This document shows positions 23,201 through 33,659 of a stretch of 64,000 nucleotides of DNA, piece after piece. A model generated the notes under the pieces. That model was not told the origin of the DNA. It made no database searches and saw only the letters and a program-made list of their open reading frames with translations. Each line of letters opens with the position of its first letter. The stretch's first letter is position 1. The translations under genes were made by a program, and so were the position numbers. Source of the stretch: Omphalotus guepiniiformis (taxonomy: Eukaryota; Basidiomycota; Agaricomycetes; Agaricales; Omphalotaceae); assembly GCA_028554645.1 (NCBI GenBank), contig JAQOOI010000080.1, forward strand, positions 310,001-374,000, given 5' to 3'.

Positions 23201-25689
23201 CAACGCTCCTTTTTTTCTTTCTACCTATGTAATTGATGACAATTCCTTGGTATAGCTTGATTACTTCCCGATGATTGCTGCTGGAGAAGGCAAACATTCA
23301 GGATTGATGGTTTGTGGGCAATTTGGTAGTTTTATTCCTGGTTTCCTTCGTATTTGGGAAGAGCCGATTAAGGAAGGGGATGTCTTTCTCACTAATGATC
23401 GTAAGTCTAGTACTCTGATGAAAGTAGGGTTAATGTGCTGACTGACTCACCCCTGCGTGTTTAGCCTACTCCGTGGACTTTTCCATCTCGCATCTGAATG
23501 ATTTTCTCGTTATCAACCCTGTTTTTCTGGATGGGAAGATTATTGCTTGGACTGCGAACCTCGGTCATTTCACTGGTGCGTTTCGTTCTGTTTGTAGCTC
23601 TATTCACGGTCTCACACTCTTCACCCAGATATTGGATCTTGCGTCCCTGGAAGTATGCCAAGTACGTCTGTAGTTCGCTTATGATTCTGGTTTTTATGAT
23701 GATATTCCCTCCCGCAGATTGCGCCATGTCTATACATGAAGATGGAATTCAAATACCCTTGTGTAAGCTGTACGACCGCGGGGTTCCAAACAAGGCGGTT
23801 TTTGACGTAGGAATGCTTCCCCTCCCTTTCTGCCCACGTATTAATGGCCTTGTTTTTATAGATTGTGGAGCGTAATAGTCGGAAGCCTACGTTCGCCAGA
23901 AGTGATTTGCATGCTCTTGTCGCTGCCACCAAAGTAGCTGCTCGTCGTATTCTTGAGATGGGTATGTATCTCTTAGTCTTATGACAACCAGTTCATATTC
24001 TGAATCTTCCCCTCTTAGTTGATCGTTTTGGTCTCCCCGCGTATGAGGCTTCGCTGGATCAACTCTTGACTCGGAACAAAGTTGCTATTGGCAAACTAAT
24101 TGAAACCACTGTTCCCAATGAACCCATATATTTCGAAGATTTCATTGATGATGATGGATTTGACACTGGCCCTTGGAAAATTGCTTGGTGAGGTTTACAG
24201 CTATCCAAGCATAGAGATCACGTACTGATTTTTTTACCCCAGTACAATGTCGAAACGAATCGACGAAGAGAAGGGTGAAGTGGTTCGCTTCAATTTCGAT
24301 GGCACTGAGTGAGTCGCTGAGTCCATGCAGAGTATTTTCGTTGTTTTGTCTGATTGTCTCTGCCAGCCCCCAATCCGAGCGCTCGATCAACTTTGCGCTC
24401 AGTCAAGAAATGTTGAAGATGTTCATTGTTTTTTACCTCCTCACGGTCTTTGATCCCACTACCGTAGTCAACGACGGTGCATTCGACCTTATTGAAATTG
24501 ATATTCCGAAAGGCACTATTTTGAACCCTGTCAGGCCCGCTGCGCTTTCATGTCGAACGCATCTTTTGGGACGTATTATGGATGTTCTTGGTGCTTTGTT
24601 TGGACAGAGACAGCCAAAGTTCTTGTCTGCCGCGGGATTCAGGTATGGGTTCTTGCTCGAGCAAAAACTTTCGATTTATATCTTCCCCCCATAGCGACTC
24701 TCCTCACTTCTTCTATGCTGGGTATGACGCCAATGGAGAATGGTTTCAGTTGTATCAAATTGGCTTCGGAGTACGTTGGACCTCTCTCGGGTTTATTACC
24801 CTTTCTCAATGTCCTGCTATAGGGTATCCCAGCCCGACCTCACGGCGACGGTCCCGATGGACACTCCCTGTGGCCGTCAATGAGAGCCGTGCCCAACGAG
24901 TTCCTCGAGAGCTATCTTCCTTTACGGGTAGACCGCTACGAGACCGTGGCTGATTCTGGAGGCGAAGGTCTCTATCGTGGTGGGAATGCGATGAGAATTG
25001 ATTACACTTTCTTGGAACCTGGTAATATCTCTATTCATGACGATCGTTGGCTTACGAAACCGTGGGGTGTTCATGGAGGAGGAACTGGAATGCGATCTAG
25101 CAAGACTCTTGTCAAGTACTCTGTTGATGAAAGTAATCCTCCCCGAGTGCGCATTCGTTCTAAGGAAGATTTCGTTTCGGTGAGTTTTGAGTTTGCATAT
25201 GATCATTTGCGCGGTTCTCATACGTAGCTATTATAGGTTGCGGCTGGTGATACTTTGGAATGGGTCACCTGGGGTGGGGGAGGATGGTGTGTATTTCTAC
25301 TTAAGCACTATGACAAGCTAACTGAGGCAAATTATAGGGGTAATCCTCTGAAACGTGACCCAGAACTTGTTGCCACAGAATTTCGCCGCCGACTAGTCAA
25401 AGATCCATCTCGTTATGGTGTTGTCCTAACGAGTTCTGGTCAGGTCGACATCACCGCCACCGAAAATCTTCGAGAGGAAATGGCGCCTGCGCAAGCTGCT
25501 AAGGCTGCCCAGCTTTTCAATAGAGGTGGTTCAATGAAAGAGTTGGTTGGGCGATGTTTAGAAGAAACGGGTTTGAAGGCGCCTAGGTTACCGAGTACAC
25601 GTGTACTTCGGGGACCGGTCGCGCTAATGCCACATATTCAGGCTCTTCAGCTTAGAAGGGTTGAGGAGGATAGAGAGTTAATGGCGTAA
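20294..25689 (+). CDS. hydantoinase/5-oxoprolinase-family fusion protein (HyuA-HyuB)
   Basis: An ATP-dependent amidohydrolase-type protein in which the HyuA-like and HyuB-like halves form one chain of roughly 1,300 residues. The start [26 protein letters not shown] holds the phosphate-binding GGTFTD motif, split by an intron. Further HyuA motifs are [82 protein letters not shown] and VAFGGAGG. HyuB motifs follow: [62 protein letters not shown] and [13 protein letters not shown]. 5-Oxoprolinases open the 5-oxo-L-proline ring of the gamma-glutamyl cycle, but the N-terminal wording here (VGVDVGGTFTD...) is closer to N-methylhydantoinase-type HyuA. The substrate is therefore left open. About 20 introns were inferred; one appears to be GC-AG. 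The stop is at 25687-25689. Confidence 0.88.
20444..20494 (+). other. probable GC-AG intron in the HyuA-HyuB gene
   Basis: The frame on the left ends ...ETYRAK and that on the right begins [16 protein letters not shown], which together make the expected HyuA pattern. No GT donor joins these frames in phase. A junction AAAG|GCTAGT...GACTTAG|ACC does, with a 51-nt intron carrying a branch-like CAACTGAT 15-20 nt before the acceptor. Splicing was inferred by eye, so confidence is moderate. Confidence 0.5.
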
Positions 25690-25983
25690 GGGTAATACGA
25701 ATGTATCTCAATGTATCAGAGTGTTAATCTCACAATAGACGACGTTTATGAGGATAGTTCAAGGGACTCTGAGAAGCAGCCGGGAAGCAGCTAAGAGAGG
25801 GCGATGATAACTCGATCTACAGAAGGGGCAGACTGCAAGGCCTCAGAGACGTTCCGGAAAGTATTTTGACCCACTTGCAGTTGCAGAGTTGCGCGGGATA
25901 GCCACCCAACCATAGGAAGGGAGCCATCGGATGGTGAGAATGAATAACGACGATGGATACTTAACAGGTACACAGAAAGAAGT

Positions 25984-26080
25984 ACAGGGCAGATTGCAGG
26001 GACAGCAATGAAGAAAACAGGTAACATAGAGAATTACAGGGCTAATTGCAGGGACAGCAATGAAGAAAGCATACTTGTAG
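25984..26080. repeat. two-copy direct repeat, about 53 bases
   Basis: A unit of ACAGGGC(A/T)(G)ATTGCAGGG and ACAGCAATGAAGAAA occurs twice, 53 bases apart, downstream of a family gene on the minus strand. An older, weaker version may lie further left, around 25820-25870 (GGGCAGACTGCAAGG). Confidence 0.6.
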
Positions 26081-26178
26081 ACAGCTTACAGAAGAGTTAG
26101 CTAAGAGAGCGAGTGCACTACCACCCCTATAGAAAGTAGTCAAAAGAGCAACTCTACAACAAAATACGAAAAACAGAC

Positions 26179-26835
26179 TTAGTCAACCCAGTCCGGCCAG
26201 ACATAGTTTCGAGTATCGACAACCCACACTGGTTCTTCCGACAGACCAGGAACGAGTGACCTCAATTGCCTGATCCCTTCCGCAGATATACTCTTTCTCT
26301 GCTCATCAGTCTCAAAATTGTTTGATATGGTGAGTATAGGACGACGATCGGACTTGCGAGGACCAGCCCATCCCATTTGAAGCTTGAGTGTGGGAAGACC
26401 ACAAAACTTGGCAAGGCTACGAGCGGCGTAAACACTGATGCAAGGCGGATACGGAGACTTTTTATAGTCGGGAGGAATTTCATTAGGAAAGTTTTCCATG
26501 GCACAATCGTAGAGATCTTCGAATGTGGTGGGCCAGCCATAGAGACATGGAACTTCGTCAAACTCGTCTTCGTCCTGGTCCTCACGCGGAAACAAATGTG
26601 CTGGAAGGGTCTTTCTCGGAAAATGACTACGGAATGGTTTAGATTCCTATTGAAGTGGAATTAATGTTATTTCTGGGACTGGTTGGGTAGATAGAACACC
26701 CAAGTGCGAGTCGCTCACCTTCCATTCCTTGAGCAAGCTTTGTTGCCATTCTACATCGGAATTGTTGAATTCGAATATGTTTTGAGAACTGAGATATAGT
26801 TCGGGATAGTCATTTTCATTGATGGTCAAGGCCAT
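26179..26835 (-). CDS. expanded two-exon family, copy A (intact, most diverged)
   Basis: Family of unknown function with seven members in this window. Exon 1 encodes MALTINENDYPELYLSSQN and ends at ...LLKEWK, followed by a phase-0 donor (GTGAGC). Exon 2 begins after CAATAG with ESKPFRSHFPRKTLPAHLFP. The conserved blocks are DYPEL near residue 8, F.YGWPTTFEDLYDCAMENFP, CGLPTLKLQMGWAGPRKSD, RPILTISNNFETDEQRKSIS, and the C-terminal PVWVVDTRNYVWPDWVD. No signal peptide, membrane segment or catalytic signature is visible. The mixed hydrophobic/charged pattern suggests a small soluble globular protein of about 190 residues. Compared with copies C-G it carries a longer acidic loop (REDQDEDEFDE) and lacks their TAG-GTGAGT end. 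It may be the oldest copy here. Confidence 0.75.
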
Positions 26836-26939
26836 GCATGAAAATTATCAATTCTGCGGTGTAGCTGGCAGCTTCACGTGGCAGGCGCACACGGCGGCAG
26901 GCTACGGGCAGGCTACCGCTCAATGTCAACATCTGACTC

Positions 26940-27400
26940 TTTGGCCTCTGACACTGCAAACAGATGTTAGATTTGCCAGGCTAGACCGTTCATATAGAGG
27001 CTAGCAGTGTGCAAGTGCTCAAAAATGACTTCGAGACCCTAGAGTTTGACCATCTAAGTATGTATCTGACAACATCTTTCTGGCCCTAACATCTATCTCA
27101 CCATCTGACTGCAAATAGGTGTTAGATTTGCTGGGCTAGACCGTTCATATAGAGGCTAGCAGTGTGCTAGCGCTCAAAATTGACTTCGAGACCCTAGAGT
27201 TTGACCATCCAAGTATGTATCTGACAACATCTCTCTGACTCTAATGTTTCTCTGACCTCTGACTGCAAATAGATGTTAGGTTCAGGCTAGACCGTTCATA
27301 CAGAGGCTAGCAGTGTGCTAGCGCTCAAAGTTGACTTCGAGACCCCAGAGTTTGACCAACCAAGTATGTATCTGACAATATCTCTCTGACACTAACATCA
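26940..27400. repeat. tandem repeat, three units of about 155 bases
   Basis: Three head-to-tail copies, with equivalent GTTAG positions at 26966, 27121 and 27275. Each contains GGCTAGACCGTTCATA, GAGGCTAGCAGTGTGC, TTCGAGACCC-AGAGTTTGACCA and AAGTATGTATCTGACAA. The sequence then decays into irregular 'catctgac(t/c)' fragments up to about 27500. It is non-coding in appearance. Confidence 0.85.
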
Positions 27401-27559
27401 TCTGACCATATAAGCATCTCTGACTCTCTAGCATCTATCTGACCATCTAAGTATCTGGCACTCTAATATCACTCTGACCTTCTAACATCGAGGTATCTCG
27501 CGACATCCTAATATCTCTCTCTAATAGCTTATGTATATCGACAGTCCCTCGCAGAGCGG

Positions 27560-27770
27560 GAATTTGTAATGACCGGCGAATATCTCCGACTGTTACGAAC
27601 TCGGGAGCTCGAGCTCTCAAGCCTTTCGACGACTACGAACTCGCGAGCTCGAGCTCTCGAGCCTCTAGATGACTGCCACCCTTTCGAACGCCCTCTCGAG
27701 CCTCTAGACGACTGCCACCCTTTCGAACGCCCTCTCGAGCCTCGCGAGTTCGTAGACCTTCGCAGACTCG
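27560..27770. repeat. GAGCTC/CTCGAG-rich nested direct and inverted repeats
   Basis: ACTACGAACTCG-GAGCTCGAGCTCTC occurs twice, and GACTGCCACCCTTTCGAACG CCCTCTCGAGCC twice in tandem. The stretch ends with CTCGCGAGTTCGTAG, which is the reverse complement of the opening CTACGAACTCGCGAG, so the block could fold back on itself. The 90-codon open frame through it is Arg/Glu/Leu repetitive and is not called a gene. Confidence 0.6.
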
Positions 27771-28048
27771 CGCGCATGAACATTACTACGATGTCATGCC
27801 AGTTCGCCGAAGTTGCCCCCACCAACCTTCAACCTCTCTGAAGCTTCAGCATGGAGTTCAACTTAACGTCTCCGTTTCCTTTATCCTCCCGGCCTCACAT
27901 TCAACAGTACTGCTCCTGGAGATAGTGCCAAGTCTCACCTGTGCAAACTACCCTGAGTTTTCAGAAGCACCCAGTACCCGCTAAAAGCTCTAGCGCTCAA
28001 CGTTCTAACTCTCAAGCCTCAAGTTCAAGGCTCAAGGCTCAAGGGTGA

Positions 28049-28378
28049 CTACTGGCAATCTTCACCTAGGAAATGATCGCTGGATAGTGTCATGGCCTTC
28101 GCTGGAATAGCCAAATACTTGTTCTGTTCTGGAGTTAGTCCAAATTCACCCAGCTGGTTCGCTGGCTGATACTTCTTAGAGGGATTGCGCGCTGATCTGA
28201 ACTTGATTTGAACAGCCTCAAAGTCTTCCACCGTGACGACCTCAATTCGTTTGAACTGATACCCAAAGCTGAGGTCAAATTCATTCTTCTTACCAGGTTC
28301 GGTGTAGAGACATGCCTTGTTCGGCCTCTGTATATTTGCGAGCTGCACAGCCAGTCCTAAATAAGTAATCTTACTCAT
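28049..28378 (-). CDS. small hypothetical protein, unrecognised
   Basis: An uninterrupted frame of 109 codons, MSKITYLGLAVQLANIQRPN to SSDHFLGEDCQ. Its composition is normal: no low complexity, and mixed charge in segments such as FKRIEVVTVEDFEAVQIKF and GLTPEQNKYLAIPAKAMTLS. This looks more protein-like than the other short frames in this repeat-rich stretch. I do not recognise a family and see no partner exons. It could be a real small gene, a terminal exon or a remnant. Confidence 0.3.
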   Translation of the reverse strand: MSKITYLGLAVQLANIQRPNKACLYTEPGKKNEFDLSFGYQFKRIEVVTVEDFEAVQIKFRSARNPSKKYQPANQLGEFGLTPEQNKYLAIPAKAMTLSSDHFLGEDCQ

Positions 28379-29786
28379 ACATGCTTACGCTCACTGAGTC
28401 AACCAGAACACTGCGCTTATGTACGTCATCTTAATCATACCTGCTTACTGTTGTTGCCTTATTATGTGTAATTTCATACATCTCATAATCGTCCTTCGTT
28501 TTTGCAGTGGCAGTGGCCTTTGATTAGCCTTGCGGACATCAGGCAGACATTCAACGTCAACTTCAAGCTGAGTTCAATCGCCTGTTCTGATTAGCTGCGC
28601 TCGTATCCTCCACGCGCAAGCGTTGGCCCTTCTCAAGTATGAAAGGGTCCGCATAAACGTTTTGAAGATAGTCAGGGTATATGGTGAGCAAAATTGGAGG
28701 ATTTCAAGATACTCGTACTGACAGGTGCTAAACTCAAGGTTTCTCTCATGTGACATGTTCCATCACCTCTTGGAAGTCCTGACTAGGTAAACACGCAACA
28801 TTACTTTTGCGTTGTGAGCTAGACGTTTACCTTCATTTTCAGATGCCTGCATACCGCTCTGCTCGTTCTGCTCGCTCAATCAGGTTCCACCCATACATTA
28901 CTGTCGTACCGAGACAAAGAGAGCAGGTTCGTTTGCCCTTCAATTTCAAAACTTTCAATGTCACCCATTCACATCATCTTCATCGCGACAGGCAATGATA
29001 TATAACTTCTTGGATATCCACAATGCGAATCCGGAAATTCGCATTCACATCCTTGTCATCGTAGCCTATTGGGTCCGTATGGTAAGCCACCGGCCTGCTA
29101 CTAAACTTTCGAGAGCCACTGAAGTTGTACGTGTAGATCGCTCGGTTCCAACATCATCGGTTCTGAGCTTCAAGTTTACCTTTCGAGTTGCTTTTCAGCG
29201 TGTATATAACATACAGCTCATTGTCCACGAAGAAAGCAGGTTTCACTGCTGGAAATACTGAATCTTTCTTGAATTAGCTGGACCTCCCATTGCGACCTTT
29301 GGGACGTCTCGCTGGACCTCCTTCACTATGCCACGGGTATATATATATATATCGGATTTCTTGGAAGCATGATAGTACTTTCTCGTCTGTGCTGGTAAAG
29401 CGGTCAACTATCTGATCATGGTAAGTGCTGTACAGGGTTGTGTTTAGTCGTGTATCTCATCAACAGCGCAGCTACTTCCTATCATTGCACTAGGTGTAGA
29501 TAGTGTATCATAGTATGAGTTATGATCATTTTCCATGGTTTAGTTGGTGTTGCGAATGTCCATAAACATTTTTATCAAACCATTTAGGAACGAAAGTAAC
29601 GAAGGCCGCACGGATACGTATGTAGGAGTTTAGAAGCGATTGGACAGTACATTCTACACGCCCTTTCACGAGTTCGAGTAGTGCAACCAATCGTTGAAAT
29701 AGAACCAGTGGCGGTCTACTCCTCGATGAAGTCCACCAGTTGTCGATAACATTTTGCGCGCTACCGTGGCTCGAAGCAAACTGAAC
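28379..29786. other. gene-poor stretch; possible short spliced + strand gene at about 28842-29390
   Basis: On the plus strand a chain of short frames could be spliced: MPAYRSARSARSIRFHPYIT, then MIYNFLDIHNANPEIRIHIL up to a donor GTAAGC near 29080, then RVYNIQLIVHEESR. None of this matches a family I know, so it is not called as a CDS. An (AT)n run lies at about 29338-29352. No repeat or RNA gene is supported. Confidence 0.2.
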
Positions 29787-30408
29787 CTATTCAGAAGAGT
29801 GCGGCCAGACATGGTTTTGAGTATCGACAACCCGTACTGGTTCTCCTGACAAATCATCATCAGGAAGGAACCACCTCAACCTCTTGATCCCTTCCGCAGA
29901 GATATTCTTTCGTTGCTTATCGGTTTCGAGGTTATTCGGTATGGTGAGCACAGGACGATGGTCGGACGTGCAAGGAACGGCCCATCCCAATTCAATGTTA
30001 AGCATGGGGAGACCACAGGCCTCGGTAAGTTCACGAGTGACGTATACACTGGTTGCAGAAGGAGACCTATCCGAACGGCCTTGGGGAAGTGTTTCAATGC
30101 ACAATTGAGAAGCTGATCGAAGGTGACCACCCAGCCATAGAAACAGGATGTAATTTTCGCAGGATGGTCGTCTTTCTTGAAATACTTGAAGTGCGCTGGG
30201 AGAGTCGCTGTTGGGAACTTTCTCAGAAAGGGCCTTAATCGCTGTTCAGTTGTATCGATACCAATGTGGGCTTCAAAGGTGAATTGCAACATTCGAAGCT
30301 CACCTTCCATTCTTCTTGTCGGTCTGCGGTTAACCGGTTGAATCGGAATGTTTCGTCAGAATCAAGGCAGAGCTCTGGGTAATCGTTCTCAGTGACGATG
30401 ATAGACAC
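29787..30408 (-). pseudogene. expanded two-exon family, copy B (start lost and frameshifted)
   Basis: Homologous over both exons to the other copies: SIIVTENDYPELCLDSDETF and ...QEEWK before the donor, then LRPFLRKFPTATLPAHF and FYGWVVTFDQLLNCALKHFPKAVR. Just after 'KAVR' (about 30060-30075) a stretch present in copies C and D is deleted, leaving a net shift, so the remainder (SPSATSVYVTRELTEACGLP, PMLNIELGWAVP, NISAEGIKRLRWFLP) is in another frame. The codon aligned with the family start ATG is GTG (30406-30408). Two independent defects make a pseudogene likely, although an upstream in-frame ATG at 30466-30468 could still give a truncated product. Confidence 0.75.
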
Positions 30409-30468
30409 ACTTGAAGAGCCGAACGGGCACCCTGAGGTCGAAGTGACGTGACGGTCGCCCAATGGCAA

Positions 30469-30939
30469 TGTCGATAGCAGTTTTTTTACAACTTGACCTC
30501 TGCAAGTATGTTGCTATCGTCAATACTTTGTCTTGGAGTTTATTGAATAGACGGATCGGCTACTGAGTACTGAGTACTGAGCACTTGAGAGCTGCTTTTG
30601 ATGGAACCAGAAAGTCAACCTGTCCAGTACCTGTTTCTCCGAGAGTCTCGAAGCTTGCTCAGTCCGCCAGAGTCACAAAGTCATGACCAGTGAACGTAGC
30701 TTCTCCGTGAGATCTCAGCGAAGCATATGATGTGAAAGACTGTACAGCAGAGTAATGCGACGCCTTGAAATTTGAGCCTGAGCCCGGCCTGAGCAGGCCT
30801 GAGCCTACTCGCCACTGGCTGATGTCTCCGCGTAACTCGAAAGGCAAAATTCCATATCCATATCACGTGAAATATGATCGATGTATTATGTAAGACGCTG
30901 TTCCGTGACAGTTTTCTCCTGAATCCCCTCTCTCAGTCC
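30469..30939. other. intergenic region
   Basis: Spacer upstream of the aldolase gene. A short TACTGAG-based triplication lies at about 30559-30582. Nothing else is supported. Confidence 0.4.
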
Positions 30940-30945
30940 TATAAA
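30940..30945 (+). promoter_or_regulatory. probable TATA box of the aldolase gene
   Basis: TATAAA, 75 bases upstream of the aldolase ATG and followed by the pyrimidine/CA-rich leader usual for strongly expressed fungal genes. Position and motif only. Confidence 0.5.
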
Positions 30946-31014
30946 TTCCGGCCTCACGCATATACGCATCTCCAATCTCAATACTCACTTCCACCTCAAC
31001 CAAAGCAAGACACA

Positions 31015-32645
31015 ATGGGTTTACTCGATATCGTTCCTGTAAGTCAGATCGGATATCTTCAAGGAAGAGATGGTTAGATTGATCTGGCGATAATCGCCGC
31101 CGTTTTGTAACAGCCTGGTGTTCTGACTGGCGACAATGTCGTCAAGCTTTTCAATTATGCGAAGGAGAACAAGGTGAGTTCGTTTGGGTGGATGTGATTG
31201 GTGTATTATGTTGATCTGGCTGTATAATCGTCTAGTTTGCGATCCCGGTGAGTTTTTTGAGAGATGAATGTTGAAGCGGCGTTAATTTGGCGGGGGTATG
31301 GGGATGATGTGATGCAGGCCATCGTAAGTCGTGGACTTTAGGTCTATCGAGCTGTTCGTGATTTTCTCTTGATAGAACGTAACTTCTTCGTCTACCGCCA
31401 ATGCCGTGCTCGAAGCCGCTAGGTAGTGAAAATGCTCGTTATATGCTCCTTCCTAATAGTTGTCGCAGGGATATAAAGTCTCCGATTATCCTGCAAGTTT
31501 CTCAAGGCGGTTCTGCGTACTTTGCTGGCAAAGGACTTGCGAACGATAAACAACAAGCTTCAATTGCTGGTGCCGTCGCTGCTGCTCACCATGTCCGAAC
31601 TGTTGCCAAGGCATATGGAGTGTGAGTTATCGTCCAAATACTCCGCGCTATGCTCTGCTCATTTGTATTCTCTAAATACAGTCCTGTTGTACTACACTCT
31701 GACCACTGCGCACACAAGCTCCTGCCGTGGTTCGACGGAATGCTCGAAGCCGACGAGGCTTACTACAAGCAACACGGCGAGCCTCTCTTTTCCTCCCACA
31801 TGCTCGATCTCTCCGAGGAGCCCAAGGAGGAGAACATCGCTACATGCGTCAAGTATTTCAAGCGCATGGCGCCCATTGGCCTCTGGCTCGAGATGGAGAT
31901 CGGCATCACTGGTGGAGAGGAGGACGGTGTTGACAACACTGGTGTGGACAACGCCAGTTTGTACACCCAGCCTGAGGATATCTGGGATGTTTACAGCGCG
32001 CTGAGTGCTGTCGGCCCCGGCTTCTCGATCGCGGCGGGTTTCGGGAACGTGCATGGTGTGTACAAGCCTGGGAATGTGAAGCTCAGACCGGATTTGTTGG
32101 GAAAGCACCAGGCATATGCTAGTGAGAAGTTGGGTGGGAAGCCGGAGAAGCCTCTGTGAGCCTTTGGCTGTTTTTTTATCCCTTTGATTTACTGACTTTT
32201 TTCATTCTTTCAAGGTTCCTGGTGTTCCACGGTGGTTCTGGATCTACAAAGGATGAGATCAAGACGGCTGTTGGTAACGGTGTTGTCAAGATGAACGTGG
32301 ACACTGACACGCAATTCGCTTATCTCGCTGGTATCCGAGTGCGTAATTTTTTTCCATGTTCTGTGGTTCGTCGAGCTCATTGTCATGTCTTTTTAATCAA
32401 GAAGCTTTGTTGAGAGTAAGAAGGCATATCTGCAGACGCAAGTTGGTAACCCTGATGGTCCTGATAAGCCTAACAAGAAGGTAAAACCACATCGTGATGG
32501 TTTAAGATGTACTTGAATTGCTGACGCGTTACACCCATTCTTCTAGTTCTACGATCCTCGTGTCTGGGTTCGTGAGGGTGAGAAGACACTTTCTGCTCGT
32601 GTCAAGGAGGCATGCGAAGACCTGGGCAACGTTAACCGTCTTTGA
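31015..32645 (+). CDS. FBA1: class II fructose-bisphosphate aldolase
   Basis: Zn-dependent glycolytic and gluconeogenic aldolase that cleaves fructose 1,6-bisphosphate to dihydroxyacetone phosphate and glyceraldehyde 3-phosphate in the cytosol. The spliced protein starts MGLLDIVPPGVLTGDNVVKL. It contains VVLHSDHCAHKLLPWFDG (metal and catalytic His/Asp), LEMEIGITGGEEDGVDN, AGFGNVHGVYKPGN (metal His) and FHGGSGSTKDEIKTAV (metal His plus phosphate-binding Ser). It ends CEDLGNVNRL at 32643-32645. Length, about 360 residues, and all motifs are complete. The 5' half is finely split: exons at 31015-31038, 31114-31173, 31236-31247, 31318-31323, 31376-31422 and from 31469. Short first exons behind a TATA box fit a highly expressed housekeeping gene. 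Confidence 0.96.
31236..31323 (+). other. two consecutive micro-exons (12 nt and 6 nt) of the aldolase gene
   Basis: The invariant aldolase sequence KFAIPAINVTSSSTA can be built only if TTTGCGATCCCG (31236-31247, FAIP) and GCCATC (31318-31323, AI) are each a separate exon, flanked by TAG|...|GTGAGT and CAG|...|GTAAGT. The next exon begins AACGTAACTTC (NVTS) at 31376. Everything keeps phase 0. Confidence 0.85.
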
Positions 32646-33659
32646 ATTTGATCTGGATGGGTACGCTTCTGAACGTGAACCGAAATGAAGAAAGAAGGAA
32701 ACAAATAGAATGCTCTGCTTTTTACTGTAATATTTCTGCACATGCGAATAAACGAAAATTATTCTTGTTATGCCATGTAGACTCACCGTCAGACTTACTT
32801 GAGCCTAGGCATTGATGTATTGTAAAGGAGACGGACGCAGTTTCCCCGGCGTTCGGGTTCAATCGTATGTCCTTGATCCCCAACATCGAGGAATGCCTGG
32901 CACTACCAGTGCGCTTCATGACTCACGATAATGGCAACATATAACAAAGTCATTGAAAGATGCATCTATCATACAGATTATACAAAACTGGCAACAAACT
33001 GAAAAGAACACTTTGAAGCTACATGCACCCCTGGCCTCATAACTTCGCACCCCGGATGTACTATGCCCTGAGTATGCCCCGCACCGTTTTTGGTAGATCC
33101 GCACCACCGGTTAGCTATGACTTTTTATGAAAGCATTTGCGCACTGTTCTTTTCTGCAGGGTAGGCAGCTTACCCCTGCATACCCAGGCACAGTGACCAT
33201 AGGCATCGAGATTCGAGAATCGAGAACTTCAAGGGTTGATTTATCATGATGATACGAAAATGACGTTGGAAATCTGAAAAGAACTTGAAAGAGAGTAGAT
33301 TAGTGCAGCATCCTGTTTAGATACTACTCTGTCCGAGTCGTCTTGAGATGTCTTCACTACGATCCCCAGCTAGAAGTTTTTGAAGGCGGTACACGGCCTT
33401 TGTTTGAATGGGTGGGGAAAGAGTACATTGTACAAAGTGAAGCCGAGCGGTGCCGAGGACAAATTTTAATTAAACGCCGAGCGGACCGGAGAGTCGGACC
33501 GAAGCCGAACTTGACAACAAAGAACGGCGGTTGCTATGCTGATGGAAAGGTACGGATATCGAATCCGGCGGCGACACCAGTTTCCATTCTTGCCTTTTTC
33601 TACATTCCTTCTCTTTCTTTCTCCTTCTCTGAATTTTCCTAATCTACTACCCGCCTTCA
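32646..33659. other. intergenic region
   Basis: About 1 kb between two genes on the same strand: aldolase 3' UTR on the left and the promoter of the Ric8 gene on the right. No gene, RNA or repeat is supported. Confidence 0.4.

Noticed and set aside
20294..25689. Firm naming as 5-oxoprolinase
   Set aside because: The N-terminal region reads like hydantoinase-type HyuA; without a tree the substrate cannot be chosen.
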